Positions 17,724 to 26,194 of a stretch of 64,000 nt of DNA are shown here, in pieces. The notes under the pieces are model-generated. The model was given only the letters and a program-made list of their open reading frames with translations. It was not told where the DNA came from and ran no database searches. The position numbers were made by a program, and so were the translations under genes. This DNA is from Myxococcales bacterium (GTDB taxonomy: Bacteria; Myxococcota_A; Polyangia; Haliangiales; Haliangiaceae). The number at the start of each line of letters is the position of its first letter. Position 1 is the stretch's first letter. The stretch lies in NCBI GenBank assembly GCA_016716835.1, contig JADJUW010000001.1:2470001-2534000 (forward strand), in the 5' to 3' direction.

Positions 17724-19508
17724 CTAGGACCGCGGGCAGGTTTTATGGGCGGCCGGGTTCTGACGATATTCGGCCGAGTCGGCGAGCGGGCAGTTGGCCG
17801 AGATCAGCGCGCGCAGATCGCGAACCTGCTGCCAAGTAAGCGCGATTGGATCAAACACGAGCGGGATGGTCGCGTCATTGCTGATGCGGGCGCGCAGGGC
17901 GGCCAGCTTGCCCTCGCCGGTCTGCCAGATCAGGCCAAAATGTTGGGCGTAGGCGGTGATGAGCGCGGCGTTCGGCGCGCCCGAGAGGTGCAACGAGTTC
18001 TCAAACGTATCGTGTTCGGCGTTGATCGACAGATTGTAGCTGCCGGTAAATATTTCCTTGCCATCGACGATCATGAACTTGTTGTGCATTTGCACCGCGT
18101 ACGCGGCATTGAAGCGATACGCATACGTCTTGTAGCGCACGGTGATCCCCGCCTCGCCGAGCGACTTGGCAAACAGCCGGTCCTTGTTTTCGCAGTCGAA
18201 CACGTCTTGGTCGCCATCGGCCTGTGCGAGGCAGGCCGCTAGCTCCTCGGCTTGCTCGGCGGCGCCGGAGGTGCTGAGATACTCTTGTTGGTCGACGTAC
18301 ACCTTGATGTCGAGCGCCGGGCGAGCCTGCTTGGCCGCGATCAAGGCCTCGGCGATCGGCTTGAGCCGCAAATGGCCCGAAGCAACATAGATCGACGAGC
18401 GCGCGCGGCCAATCGCCGCCACCCATTCATCGGAGACCGTCATCTTTTGCCAGTCGGTGCGAAAGGTCGTGGGCGTGCCGGGCTGCCAGAACATGTTGGC
18501 CGATGTAAGCCATAACTGAAGATTTGGGTCATCGGCGATGCCTTCCATGTCGCTGAGATCAACCGTTGACAGGTTGTAGGGCAGATCGTCGTCTAACGAA
18601 AATTCGCGGGAGCGTTCCCACATTAAGTTGAATTCGCCTTGAAACGCCGCCGCCAGCTCGGGGCTGTTACGAATAAACAAGGTGTTTTCGTCATACTGCG
18701 CGCCGCCGTACGAGAAATTGCCGCTACCTGAGACCACGCTCGCGGTCGCCGCCGCCCCAAGGTCGTCGCGCGGGCCGTCTACGATCACGAATTTGTGATG
18801 CATGATCTTGTTGACGTAGCGGACATTTATGCCGAGCTGTTCGAGTCGGCCCGACTTCGAGTTGGCCTTAGCGGTGCCAGTGAGATTTTTTTCGGCGCGC
18901 GCCGTCTCGAACACGAAGCGCACGTCGACGCCACGCGCCAGCGCGCGCTCGAGCGCCGCGGTCACGCCGGCGTCGGAATAGCTGTACATCGCGACGTCGA
19001 CCGAAAAAACGGCCTGGTCGATCCACTCGGCGGCGCGCGCCGTGTGCGTGCTGCCGGCGGGTTGCGGCGAGAAGATGACGCTAATATCCGAGGCCTGATA
19101 GTAGCCGCGCTCGGTCGCAAATTCGAGCAGCGCGGTAAGCACGACATTGCCGACATAGGGCACCTTGTCGAGCTCAAGCAGCGTATCGAACCGATTGTCG
19201 TCCGCCGTCCCCGGCAACAAGTCGGCGCCGTCGCGCTTCTTGACGATATTATTGGCGGGTCGCGACGCCAACCCCGCCTCGTTGCGCAACACGGCAAGCG
19301 TCGTGTCGGATGCGTTGACGGCGGCAAGAATCGCCAACGCCTCGGCAGATCCTTCCGCCCACGGTGCCGCCTTGTCGTCGTACTCGGCGTCCTCGAAGTC
19401 ACCGTCCTGCGGTTCCAAACACCCGGCGCCAGCCAAGCCAGCTACGCACGCGACGATGCCTAACCGCGTCGCCCACCTCGATCGATAGAATTTAGTTCGC
19501 TTCATCAT
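17724..19508 (-). CDS. Phospholipase D-like exported lipoprotein with two HKD motifs
   Basis: I take the start at the ATG pair 19508/19505; the frame extends further but the signal peptide and lipobox (GLAGAGC) begin here. A helix-hairpin-helix-like segment precedes the catalytic part (residues about 60-130; KVPYVGNVVLTALLE). Two PLD motifs follow: HHKFVIVDG with GSGNFSYGG near residue 270, and HNKFMIVDG with TGSYNLS near residue 510. Both HxK(x)4D sets are complete, so it should form one active site for phosphodiester hydrolysis. PLD proteins cut phospholipids or nucleic acids; the helix-hairpin-helix-like part would fit a nuclease, but this is inference. It is predicted to be periplasmic or extracellular. 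Confidence 0.85.
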   Translation of the reverse strand: MMKRTKFYRSRWATRLGIVACVAGLAGAGCLEPQDGDFEDAEYDDKAAPWAEGSAEALAILAAVNASDTTLAVLRNEAGLASRPANNIVKKRDGADLLPGTADDNRFDTLLELDKVPYVGNVVLTALLEFATERGYYQASDISVIFSPQPAGSTHTARAAEWIDQAVFSVDVAMYSYSDAGVTAALERALARGVDVRFVFETARAEKNLTGTAKANSKSGRLEQLGINVRYVNKIMHHKFVIVDGPRDDLGAAATASVVSGSGNFSYGGAQYDENTLFIRNSPELAAAFQGEFNLMWERSREFSLDDDLPYNLSTVDLSDMEGIADDPNLQLWLTSANMFWQPGTPTTFRTDWQKMTVSDEWVAAIGRARSSIYVASGHLRLKPIAEALIAAKQARPALDIKVYVDQQEYLSTSGAAEQAEELAACLAQADGDQDVFDCENKDRLFAKSLGEAGITVRYKTYAYRFNAAYAVQMHNKFMIVDGKEIFTGSYNLSINAEHDTFENSLHLSGAPNAALITAYAQHFGLIWQTGEGKLAALRARISNDATIPLVFDPIALTWQQVRDLRALISANCPLADSAEYRQNPAAHKTCPRS

Positions 19509-19561
19509 GGTTGGCCGGGAAGCAAGATTGGGGCCGCGACTTGTCACCGTAACTTCACCGA

Positions 19562-19589
19562 CTCATATTTTTTTACACTTTAAATTCAA
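19562..19589 (-). promoter_or_regulatory. Possible promoter of the phospholipase D-like gene
   Basis: In the AT-rich gap, TTGAAT (19584-19589) and TATGAG (19562-19567) are spaced by 16 bases on the minus strand, each matching four of six consensus positions. The predicted start of transcription leaves a leader of about 50 bases. The match is weak and is reported mainly because the local AT content stands out. Confidence 0.3.
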
Positions 19590-19711
19590 CATGTTACGAA
19601 TTTCATGCGAAACGGATTCAGCAGGTTTTCATTACCTGGCGAGGTCCGTCGCCAGCTAATGCGCTGGCCACGGTGCTGCCGCCGCCGCGCAAAATACGCA
19701 ACAATGCGCGC

Positions 19712-21718
19712 ATGTCAGCCCATCGCAGCCGGTTCGCGCTTCAATGCGAGCGCATCCGTCTTCGCGCCATGCGCATGGTCGAGCGCGCCAAGCGCGGCGA
19801 CCTCGAAGACGCCATCCGTCGCGAACTCGAATCCACGCAAGCCCAGCTCGAGGCCGCCGCCCCAGCGAACCCTAGCGACGATCGCATGCAACTGCTGGCT
19901 AGCCGAATGGGGCTCTCACCCGACGACGTCGAGCTCGGGTGGGCAAGCGTTGCGCTGGCCTGCGATCCGCGCCTCGCACCGCACATCGAAGCCCTCAGCG
20001 GTGAACGTCCGAAACTCGGACTTAGCCTGGTGGGCTTTGCGGCGCTCGCGCAGCTGCCGATGGCACGCTGCGTGGCGCTAGGCATGAGCCTGTCGTCGGG
20101 ACACCCATGGATCAGTTCGGGCCTGCTCGAGCTCGGTGAGGGCTCGGTGGGCACCTTGCGGCCGGTCACGGCCTCGGGGCGCCTTTGCCGCTATCTCGCC
20201 GGCGACAACGCGCCCGACGACGACGTCGCCACGTATGGGGGGACCGTGGAATTGCCTGAAGCGCTAGTGTTCAGCCCGGGGCAGATGGTGGCGCTCGCAC
20301 GGCTCCGACAGGCATTTTCCCTCACGGACAAACCCGTCATCCAACTTGCCGGCGTGTCGTGGACGGGCCGCCGCACCGCGCTCGCGCACGTCGCCGCCGA
20401 ACACAACCTCGCCGTCGTCTTTGTCGATCTGTCGCTGGTCGGCAACAACCGCGCGAACATTGAGCGCGTGTTGCGCGGCCTGCGCCGCGAAGCGATGTTG
20501 CGCCCCGCGATTCCCATGGTGGTTGGCATCGAAAGCATCGCGGCGGGCGAACAACCCGATCAAGAGCGGCTGCGCGCCGTCGCGAATTTTCTCGACACCT
20601 ATGCTGGCATCTGCGGCACCGCCACCACCGATGCCTCGGTCGATCTGCCGCTTTCGCGCCCCACCTGGCGCGTGGCCTGGCCCGTGCCCGATGGCGCCAC
20701 GCGCAGCGCGCTGTGGAAGGGATACCTTGGTGACGCCTCGGCGGACGTGCAGCGGGATATCGAGCAAACCGCGATGCGCTACAAGATGGGCGCGGGCGCC
20801 ATCCGTCGCGCCGTGCGCGCCGCGCGCGTGGTCGCGAGCGGGCGCGACGACGCGCGGATCACCAGCGACGATATCATCGAGGGCACGCGCCATGAAATTA
20901 GCGAACGCCTTGGCGCCTTGGCGATGCGAGTAGACGTCGACCAATCGTGGGAAGACATCGTCTTGCCGCCCGATATTCTCGACCAGATCCGTGCGCTCAT
21001 CTCGCGCGTCCGCCATAGCCACAAGGTGCTCGATCAGTGGGGCTTTCATCGCAAGGTGGGACGCGCCACCGGGGTTGCGGCGCTGTTTTCAGGGCCACCG
21101 GGCACGGGCAAATCCATGGTCGCAGGGATTATCGCGCGCGATTTAGGCCTAGACCTCTACCAGATCGACCTTTCCAAGGTGGTTTCGAAGTGGGTTGGCG
21201 AAACCGAAAAGCAGCTCGCCAAGATCTTTGACGCCGCCTCGTCGGGCCAGGTGCTCTTGCTCTTTGACGAGGCCGACTCGCTGTTTGCCAAGCGCACCGA
21301 GGTCAAGTCGTCGGTCGATCGCTATGCCAACCTCGAGGTCAACTACCTCTTACAACGCATCGAGGCGTTCTCCGGCATCACGCTGCTCACGACCAACCTC
21401 GACTCGAGCATCGACCCCGCGGTGCGGCGACGGCTTGCGGCGCACGTCAAGTTCTACGCGCCCGACGAGGGCGAGCGCGCCGAGCTCTGGCGCCGCATGC
21501 TGGCCGTCGATGCGCCGCGCGCAGCCGATATAAATGCCGATGACCTGGCGCAACAATTCGCCGACATGACCGGCGGCAACATCAAGAATGCCGTCATTGG
21601 CGCCGCCTTCTTGGCCGCCGCCGAAGATCACCACATCGATCACGCCACGCTCGAGCGCGCCGCGCGCAGCGAATACAGCTCGATGGGACGCGTGCTCGGC
21701 AACGGCCGTCGCCGATAA
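19712..21718 (+). CDS. AAA+ ATPase with a second, degenerate ATPase-like half
   Basis: The C-terminal 260 residues are a classical AAA domain: Walker A SGPPGTGKS, a pore-loop-like KWVGETEKQL, Walker B LLLFDEADSLF, and arginine fingers in AVRRRL. The preceding part (about residues 180-380) has a second ATPase-like outline (VAWPVPDGATRSALW) without a clear Walker A. This layout resembles AAA proteins found beside extracellular contractile injection systems, but no tail-sheath or baseplate genes occur here. I prefer the ATG at 19712 to the GTG at 19673; neither has a convincing ribosome-binding site. It is probably a protein-remodelling enzyme with unknown client. Confidence 0.8.
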   Translation: MSAHRSRFALQCERIRLRAMRMVERAKRGDLEDAIRRELESTQAQLEAAAPANPSDDRMQLLASRMGLSPDDVELGWASVALACDPRLAPHIEALSGERPKLGLSLVGFAALAQLPMARCVALGMSLSSGHPWISSGLLELGEGSVGTLRPVTASGRLCRYLAGDNAPDDDVATYGGTVELPEALVFSPGQMVALARLRQAFSLTDKPVIQLAGVSWTGRRTALAHVAAEHNLAVVFVDLSLVGNNRANIERVLRGLRREAMLRPAIPMVVGIESIAAGEQPDQERLRAVANFLDTYAGICGTATTDASVDLPLSRPTWRVAWPVPDGATRSALWKGYLGDASADVQRDIEQTAMRYKMGAGAIRRAVRAARVVASGRDDARITSDDIIEGTRHEISERLGALAMRVDVDQSWEDIVLPPDILDQIRALISRVRHSHKVLDQWGFHRKVGRATGVAALFSGPPGTGKSMVAGIIARDLGLDLYQIDLSKVVSKWVGETEKQLAKIFDAASSGQVLLLFDEADSLFAKRTEVKSSVDRYANLEVNYLLQRIEAFSGITLLTTNLDSSIDPAVRRRLAAHVKFYAPDEGERAELWRRMLAVDAPRAADINADDLAQQFADMTGGNIKNAVIGAAFLAAAEDHHIDHATLERAARSEYSSMGRVLGNGRRR

Positions 21719-21737
21719 GATGTGCTAAACTGCCGCC

Positions 21738-22121
21738 ATGAAGGCATTTCGCTGCGTTTTAGCCACTGTGTTCTTACTCGCCAGCGCCGCCGCCTGCGAC
21801 AACTCGTCAAGCGCCACCGCTGAGGCCGGCAAGGCGCCTGCGGGCAAGGTGGTCGGCGGCGTGCGCTACCTTGCCATCGACGTGGTCGATAGCGGCTATA
21901 AGCCCGACAAGCTGACCGCCAAGCCCGGCGAAAAGCTCATGCTGGTGTTTACGCGCAAGACCGAAAGCGCGTGCGCCAAGCAAATCAAAATTGCCGGCGG
22001 TGCCGCCGTCGATTTGCCACTTAACGAGCCCAAGGAATTTCCCGTCACCATGCCGGCGAGCGGCAAGCTCGGGTTTGCCTGCGGCATGGATATGATGACC
22101 GGCGTCATCGTTCCAAACTGA
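21738..22121 (+). CDS. Cupredoxin-like periplasmic lipoprotein
   Basis: The 127-residue product has a signal peptide with lipobox (LASAAAC) and a single cupredoxin-like domain. GYKPDKLTAKPGE and the late GFACGMDMMTG are typical of the EfeO/cupredoxin_1 group, with Cys (SACAKQI), Cys and Met as likely metal ligands. Such proteins bind copper or assist iron and copper handling in the periplasm. It starts 19 bases after the AAA gene and converges with a kinase gene. Confidence 0.8.
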   Translation: MKAFRCVLATVFLLASAAACDNSSSATAEAGKAPAGKVVGGVRYLAIDVVDSGYKPDKLTAKPGEKLMLVFTRKTESACAKQIKIAGGAAVDLPLNEPKEFPVTMPASGKLGFACGMDMMTGVIVPN

Positions 22122-22130
22122 CGTCGCGGC

Positions 22131-24575
22131 CTACCTCACGGCAAACGACACCACAAAACACACCGGGACCGGCCGGCCCTGATCAAGATAGGGTCGATAG
22201 GTCCAACCGCGAATCGTTTTTTCGATATCGCGCTTGGCGTGGGCCGGTACCGCGCCAAGCACGCTGACCGAGCTGACGCCGCCAGCGGCGTCGATGCACA
22301 GCTTGTTGCTAATAAAGTCGGGCAGCGCGCGGTCTTCGCGCAGCTTGGGCGTGGCGCCAGCGAGGCGCGTTACCGTGCCGGGTGGCACGACGCGTGGCTG
22401 GCGTGACGCCGCTGGTGGTGTCGCGGACGCCGCCGCGACGATCAGCGAGGTTGCGGATGCAGACGATGTCGCGGGCGCAGCCAACAGCGCTGGGGGCGCG
22501 TCCAGCGGCTGTGTTTCCTCAACTCGCGCATCGGGCGCCAGCGGCGCGGGCGTGCTGGTCAGCGACTCGGCCGGCGCGGGAGCTAGCGGTAGCGGCGCGG
22601 CGATCCGCGGCGCGACCTCGCTGGCCTGGCGTTGCCTAATCTCCGACGGCGTTGGCTCAAAGACATATGTCGCGTCGGCCTTGGCGACAAATTGTTTACG
22701 CCACACCGTCTCGCCTTGCGCCTTGAGCACCAGCTCATGCGGCCCTGGTTGCAACTCGCGCTGCAGCGGCGACGTGGTCTGCCAATCGCTTTCATCGAGG
22801 CGCGCGGCATACTTGGCATCAAACCGCAGCACCACGCTCGCCAGGTGATTGGCGCTCGCCTTTTCCAGCACATGGTGAATCGCGAGCGCCTCGCGTGGCT
22901 GCACGTTTAGATTGAGCACCGCCGGCTTGTAGCCTGCGTGCGAAATTGTCAGATTGTATTCACCTGGCGCTAGGTCCCGCACAAATGGCGATCCTTGCTG
23001 CGGCGCGTCGCCATCGATCGCAAGCGATGCCGTGTCGGGCACGACCGTCACGCGCACCTTGCTCGGTGGCACGGGCGCCGGCGCGACTTCGACCGTGGGA
23101 GCCGCGCGGGGCACAGGCACCCGGCCCACGGCCCACCACGCCCCATACGCTAGCGCGCCAAGCACGAGCCCTAGCGCCGCCCATTTGGGCCACCGAGCCC
23201 GCTCGCTGCCCTGCACAACCGCCGCCCCGAGTGACAACGGTGCCTCATACGTCTCGCGCATCGCCTCATCGACGGCGTCGTCGCGCGAGCCCGCCGCCCA
23301 CACAAACGACGAGGTCGTGCGCTTGCGCCGGCCATCGCGTCCCGCCAACGAGCCCGGCCGCAAGTCGACGATCGTCGCGTCCATTTTTTCCGAGACATCC
23401 GGCACGTCGTCGAGCACCACCGGGACGCCGCTGGTTTGCTCGCGCTGCCCCCATGCCTCCTCGACCACCTCATCCTCTGCCTCGGCTTCGAGGCGCGCGC
23501 GCGCGCCGTTTGCATCGTGCGGCGATGCCGTCGCCGCAGGTGGCTTGCGCCATGTATTGGTCGGTCCCGCGACGTCGACCGCGCCTGGCCTATCCGCGCT
23601 TGGATCCGGCAACGCGAACGCCCATTCACACCACTGCGTAACCTGGTGCGCCGTCGCCTCGACACCCAGGCGGCGCTGCACCCCCACCAACGCGGCACGA
23701 AACGCCGAGGCCGAGCCAAACCTGGTTTCAGGATCCCGCTCAAGCGCTTTGGCAATCACCGCGTCGAGCTCACGCGGGCATTTTGGATTTTGCGCGCTCG
23801 GCGGCGCGATGTCGCCGCGCTGCACCTTGAGCAGCGTCTGATACTCATTTTTGGAGGCAAACAGGGGACGCGCCGTCAGCAGCTCGTGCGCGATAATGCC
23901 CGCCGAAAACAGATCAGCGCGGCCATCAGTGGACTTGCCGGAAATAGCCTCTGGCGCCATGTAGGCGAGCTTGCCTTTGACCCGTCCAGTCTGCGTGCGG
24001 AACTGCTGTGCCTGCGCCTTGGCAATGCCAAAATCGATGATCTTGACGTCACCGGCGCTCGTCAGCAGCAAATTTGACGGCGACACATCGCGATGCACCA
24101 GCCCCAGCGGCTGCCCGTGTTCGTCGCGCCGCGTGTGCGCGTACCCGAGCGCCTCGAGCAGCTGCAACATTACCGACAGCGTAACGGCGATCGGCGGCGG
24201 CCCGGCAACACGACGGGCCTGCCGCAGCAGCCGTCGCAGATCGCGGCCGTCGATGTACTCCATCGAAATGAAGTAGACGTGCCCGACGCGGCCGAGTTCG
24301 TAGAGCTGCACGATATTGGGGTGCTGCAGCATCGAAGCCAACTTGGCCTCGCGCACAAACGAACGCACGAACGTCTCATCCTCGGCCAAGTGCGGCAGCA
24401 GGCGCTTTAGCGCGACGGTGCGAGGCTTGCCATCAACGCCCTGTTCGATGGCGCGATGGACCGTGGCCATGCCGCCAACTCCCAGGCGCTCACACACCGT
24501 GTACGGCCCAAAACGCTCACCACCTGGATGCCCCGCCGGCAGGGCGGCGTCAGTTTTATGCGGTGACTCCGACAT
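22131..24575 (-). CDS. Ser/Thr protein kinase with PEGA and TonB C-terminal-like extracytoplasmic part
   Basis: I use the ATG at 24575; a GTG/ATG further upstream at 24611 is possible. Residues 25-290 are a Hanks kinase: LGVGGMATVH, VALKRL, HRDVSPSN, DFGIA and APE motifs, all functional. A low-complexity linker leads to one membrane segment near residue 470 (WAALGLVLGALAYGAWW). Outside, a PEGA domain (DTASLAIDGDAP; LAPGEYNLTISHAGYKP) is followed by Pro/Ala-rich sequence, and the last 65 residues read like a TonB C-terminal domain (DAAGGVSSVSVLG; RGWTYRPYLDQGRPVPV). Kinase-PEGA proteins are common in Myxococcota; the TonB-like end is unusual and suggests contact with the envelope. Confidence 0.85.
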   Translation of the reverse strand: MSESPHKTDAALPAGHPGGERFGPYTVCERLGVGGMATVHRAIEQGVDGKPRTVALKRLLPHLAEDETFVRSFVREAKLASMLQHPNIVQLYELGRVGHVYFISMEYIDGRDLRRLLRQARRVAGPPPIAVTLSVMLQLLEALGYAHTRRDEHGQPLGLVHRDVSPSNLLLTSAGDVKIIDFGIAKAQAQQFRTQTGRVKGKLAYMAPEAISGKSTDGRADLFSAGIIAHELLTARPLFASKNEYQTLLKVQRGDIAPPSAQNPKCPRELDAVIAKALERDPETRFGSASAFRAALVGVQRRLGVEATAHQVTQWCEWAFALPDPSADRPGAVDVAGPTNTWRKPPAATASPHDANGARARLEAEAEDEVVEEAWGQREQTSGVPVVLDDVPDVSEKMDATIVDLRPGSLAGRDGRRKRTTSSFVWAAGSRDDAVDEAMRETYEAPLSLGAAVVQGSERARWPKWAALGLVLGALAYGAWWAVGRVPVPRAAPTVEVAPAPVPPSKVRVTVVPDTASLAIDGDAPQQGSPFVRDLAPGEYNLTISHAGYKPAVLNLNVQPREALAIHHVLEKASANHLASVVLRFDAKYAARLDESDWQTTSPLQRELQPGPHELVLKAQGETVWRKQFVAKADATYVFEPTPSEIRQRQASEVAPRIAAPLPLAPAPAESLTSTPAPLAPDARVEETQPLDAPPALLAAPATSSASATSLIVAAASATPPAASRQPRVVPPGTVTRLAGATPKLREDRALPDFISNKLCIDAAGGVSSVSVLGAVPAHAKRDIEKTIRGWTYRPYLDQGRPVPVCFVVSFAVR

Positions 24576-24663
24576 GGGGGCTGCGACGTAAAAGTCTACA
24601 GGTCGGCGCAAGTGCTTTCAACGCCGATATGGCCGGGCCGCCTGCCCACATGTAGGCTTGAGC

Positions 24664-24896
24664 CTAAACTTCGCTCGGTGTCTTGAGGTCCATCGTTAGC
24701 GCGTGAATGGGTCCCTTGAGTTCTTCGGCCAAGGCCGCGTTAACCAGACGGTGGCGCTGCACCATGGTCTTGCCCGCGAACGCCTCGGAGACTATGGACG
24801 CCTTCCAATGGTCTTTCGTGCCGGTTAGATCCTGTAGCTCGATCACCGCATCTGGCAGCGCGGCGACGAGCTTGGCGACAATCGCTTCTTTTCCAT
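24664..24896 (-). CDS. BolA/IbaG-family protein with a frame break at its fifth to ninth base
   Basis: The frame 24664-24846 encodes the conserved BolA core (HWKASIVSEAFAGKTMVQRH; IHALTMDLKTP). BolA-family proteins partner monothiol glutaredoxins in iron-sulfur and redox control. The conserved frame continues upstream with sensible sequence (EAIVAKLVAALPDAV) but has no start codon. A good ATG at 24896 with a GGGAG site is one frame off. Adding one A to the A4 run (T4 at 24889-24892 on the plus strand) would give a normal 77-residue BolA starting MEKEAIVAKL. The gene starts 12 bases after kbl. I take this as a one-base error or a recent frameshift; initiation at the internal GTG at 24846 would give a shortened protein. 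Confidence 0.75.
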
Positions 24897-24908
24897 GGCT
24901 CGTTCTCC

Positions 24909-26087
24909 CTACAGGATTCCCAGCGACTTGCCAACCGTCGCGAAGGCGGCGAGCGCGAGGTCGATATCGGCGTCCGTGTGCGCCGCCGAAATTTGCACCC
25001 GAATGCGCGCCTGGCCGTGCGGCACGACGGGATAAGAAAAGCCAATCACATAGATGCCGTGGGTCAGCAACTCGGCGGCGAATTGCCCTGCAAGCTTGGC
25101 ATCGCCGAGCATGACCGGGACAATCGGGTGCGTACCGGGGCGCACCGTCAAGCCAGTGGCGACGATGCCGCGGCGAAAGCGCTGGGTGTTGGCGTCGAGC
25201 CGGTCGCGCAGCGCCGTCGACGCGGTAATCAACTCAAGCGCGGCCAAGCTGCCGGCGACGATGGGTGGCGCCAGCGTGTTGGAGAAGAGATACGGCCGCG
25301 AGCGATTGCGCAAGAGCTCAACGATTTCCCGGCGGCCGCTGGTAAAGCCGCCCGACGCGCCACCCAGCGCCTTGCCCAAGGTGGACGTAATAATATCGAC
25401 GCGGCCGACCACGTCGCAGTGCTCCGGCGTGCCGCGGCCCGTCGCGCCGACAAACCCAGTTGCGTGGCTATCATCCACCATGACCAACGCGTGATACTTG
25501 TCCGCGAGGTCGCAAATCGCGCGCAAATCGGCAATGTCGCCGTCCATCGAAAAGACGCCGTCGGTGGCGATGAGGCGCAAGCGCCGCGCCTGGGTCGCTT
25601 GCAGCATGGCCTCAAGCTGCGCCAGGTTGCCGTGTTCGTAGCGATGCCGCTCGGCCTTACACAGGCGAATGCCATCAATGATCGACGCATGGTTGAGCGC
25701 ATCGGAGATGATGGCGTCTTCCTCGCCGAGCAAGGTTTCAAACAGGCCCCCGTTGGCGTCAAAACATGAGCCATACAGAATCGTGTCTTCTGTCGCGAGC
25801 AAGCTCGAGATGGCGGCCTCGAGCGCCTTGTGGCCATCCTGCGTGCCACAGATAAAGCGCACGCTCGACATGCCGTAGCCGCGTTCATCTAGCGCGCGAT
25901 GCGCCGCGGCAATCACCGTCGGGTGGCTAGACAACCCAAGGTAGTTATTGGCGCAAAAATTGAGCACGCGCTGCGCGCCGACCTCAATCTCGCGCGCCTG
26001 CGGCGAGGTGATCACGCGCTCGTGCTTCCATAAGCCCGCCGTCGCGATTTGCGTTAGCTGCTCTTTGATCGGATCGGTAAGCGCCAT
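24909..26087 (-). CDS. kbl: 2-amino-3-ketobutyrate coenzyme A ligase (glycine C-acetyltransferase)
   Basis: A full-length 392-residue alpha-oxoamine synthase. Landmarks are NFCANNYLGLSSHP, SSVRFICGTQDGHK, the PLP pocket DDSHATGFVG and the PLP lysine in TLGKALGGASGG. The enzyme joins the threonine degradation pathway, converting 2-amino-3-oxobutyrate and CoA to glycine and acetyl-CoA. The combination RFICGT and ATGFVG is that of Kbl, not of aminolevulinate synthase or BioF, though substrate assignment in this family is never certain from sequence. No threonine dehydrogenase gene is adjacent. The bolA-family gene follows closely. Confidence 0.9.
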   Translation of the reverse strand: MALTDPIKEQLTQIATAGLWKHERVITSPQAREIEVGAQRVLNFCANNYLGLSSHPTVIAAAHRALDERGYGMSSVRFICGTQDGHKALEAAISSLLATEDTILYGSCFDANGGLFETLLGEEDAIISDALNHASIIDGIRLCKAERHRYEHGNLAQLEAMLQATQARRLRLIATDGVFSMDGDIADLRAICDLADKYHALVMVDDSHATGFVGATGRGTPEHCDVVGRVDIITSTLGKALGGASGGFTSGRREIVELLRNRSRPYLFSNTLAPPIVAGSLAALELITASTALRDRLDANTQRFRRGIVATGLTVRPGTHPIVPVMLGDAKLAGQFAAELLTHGIYVIGFSYPVVPHGQARIRVQISAAHTDADIDLALAAFATVGKSLGIL

Positions 26088-26179
26088 GGCGGCATCATCC
26101 CATCACCAAGCGACGATGTCATCGCGGCAACCACATCGAATATTATTGGCCGCTGCCAATTACCCCCTGACAATTGCGA

Positions 26180-26185
26180 TATAAT
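26180..26185 (+). promoter_or_regulatory. Perfect -10 element upstream of the RiPP-like operon
   Basis: TATAAT lies nine bases before the ATG at 26195 of the GAF-HlyD gene. No good -35 hexamer is seen at 16-18 bases upstream, so the promoter may depend on an activator or be leaderless with a short 5' end. It also argues against the in-frame TTG at 26174, which would place the -10 inside the coding sequence. Confidence 0.35.
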
Positions 26186-26194
26186 TTGGCGGCA

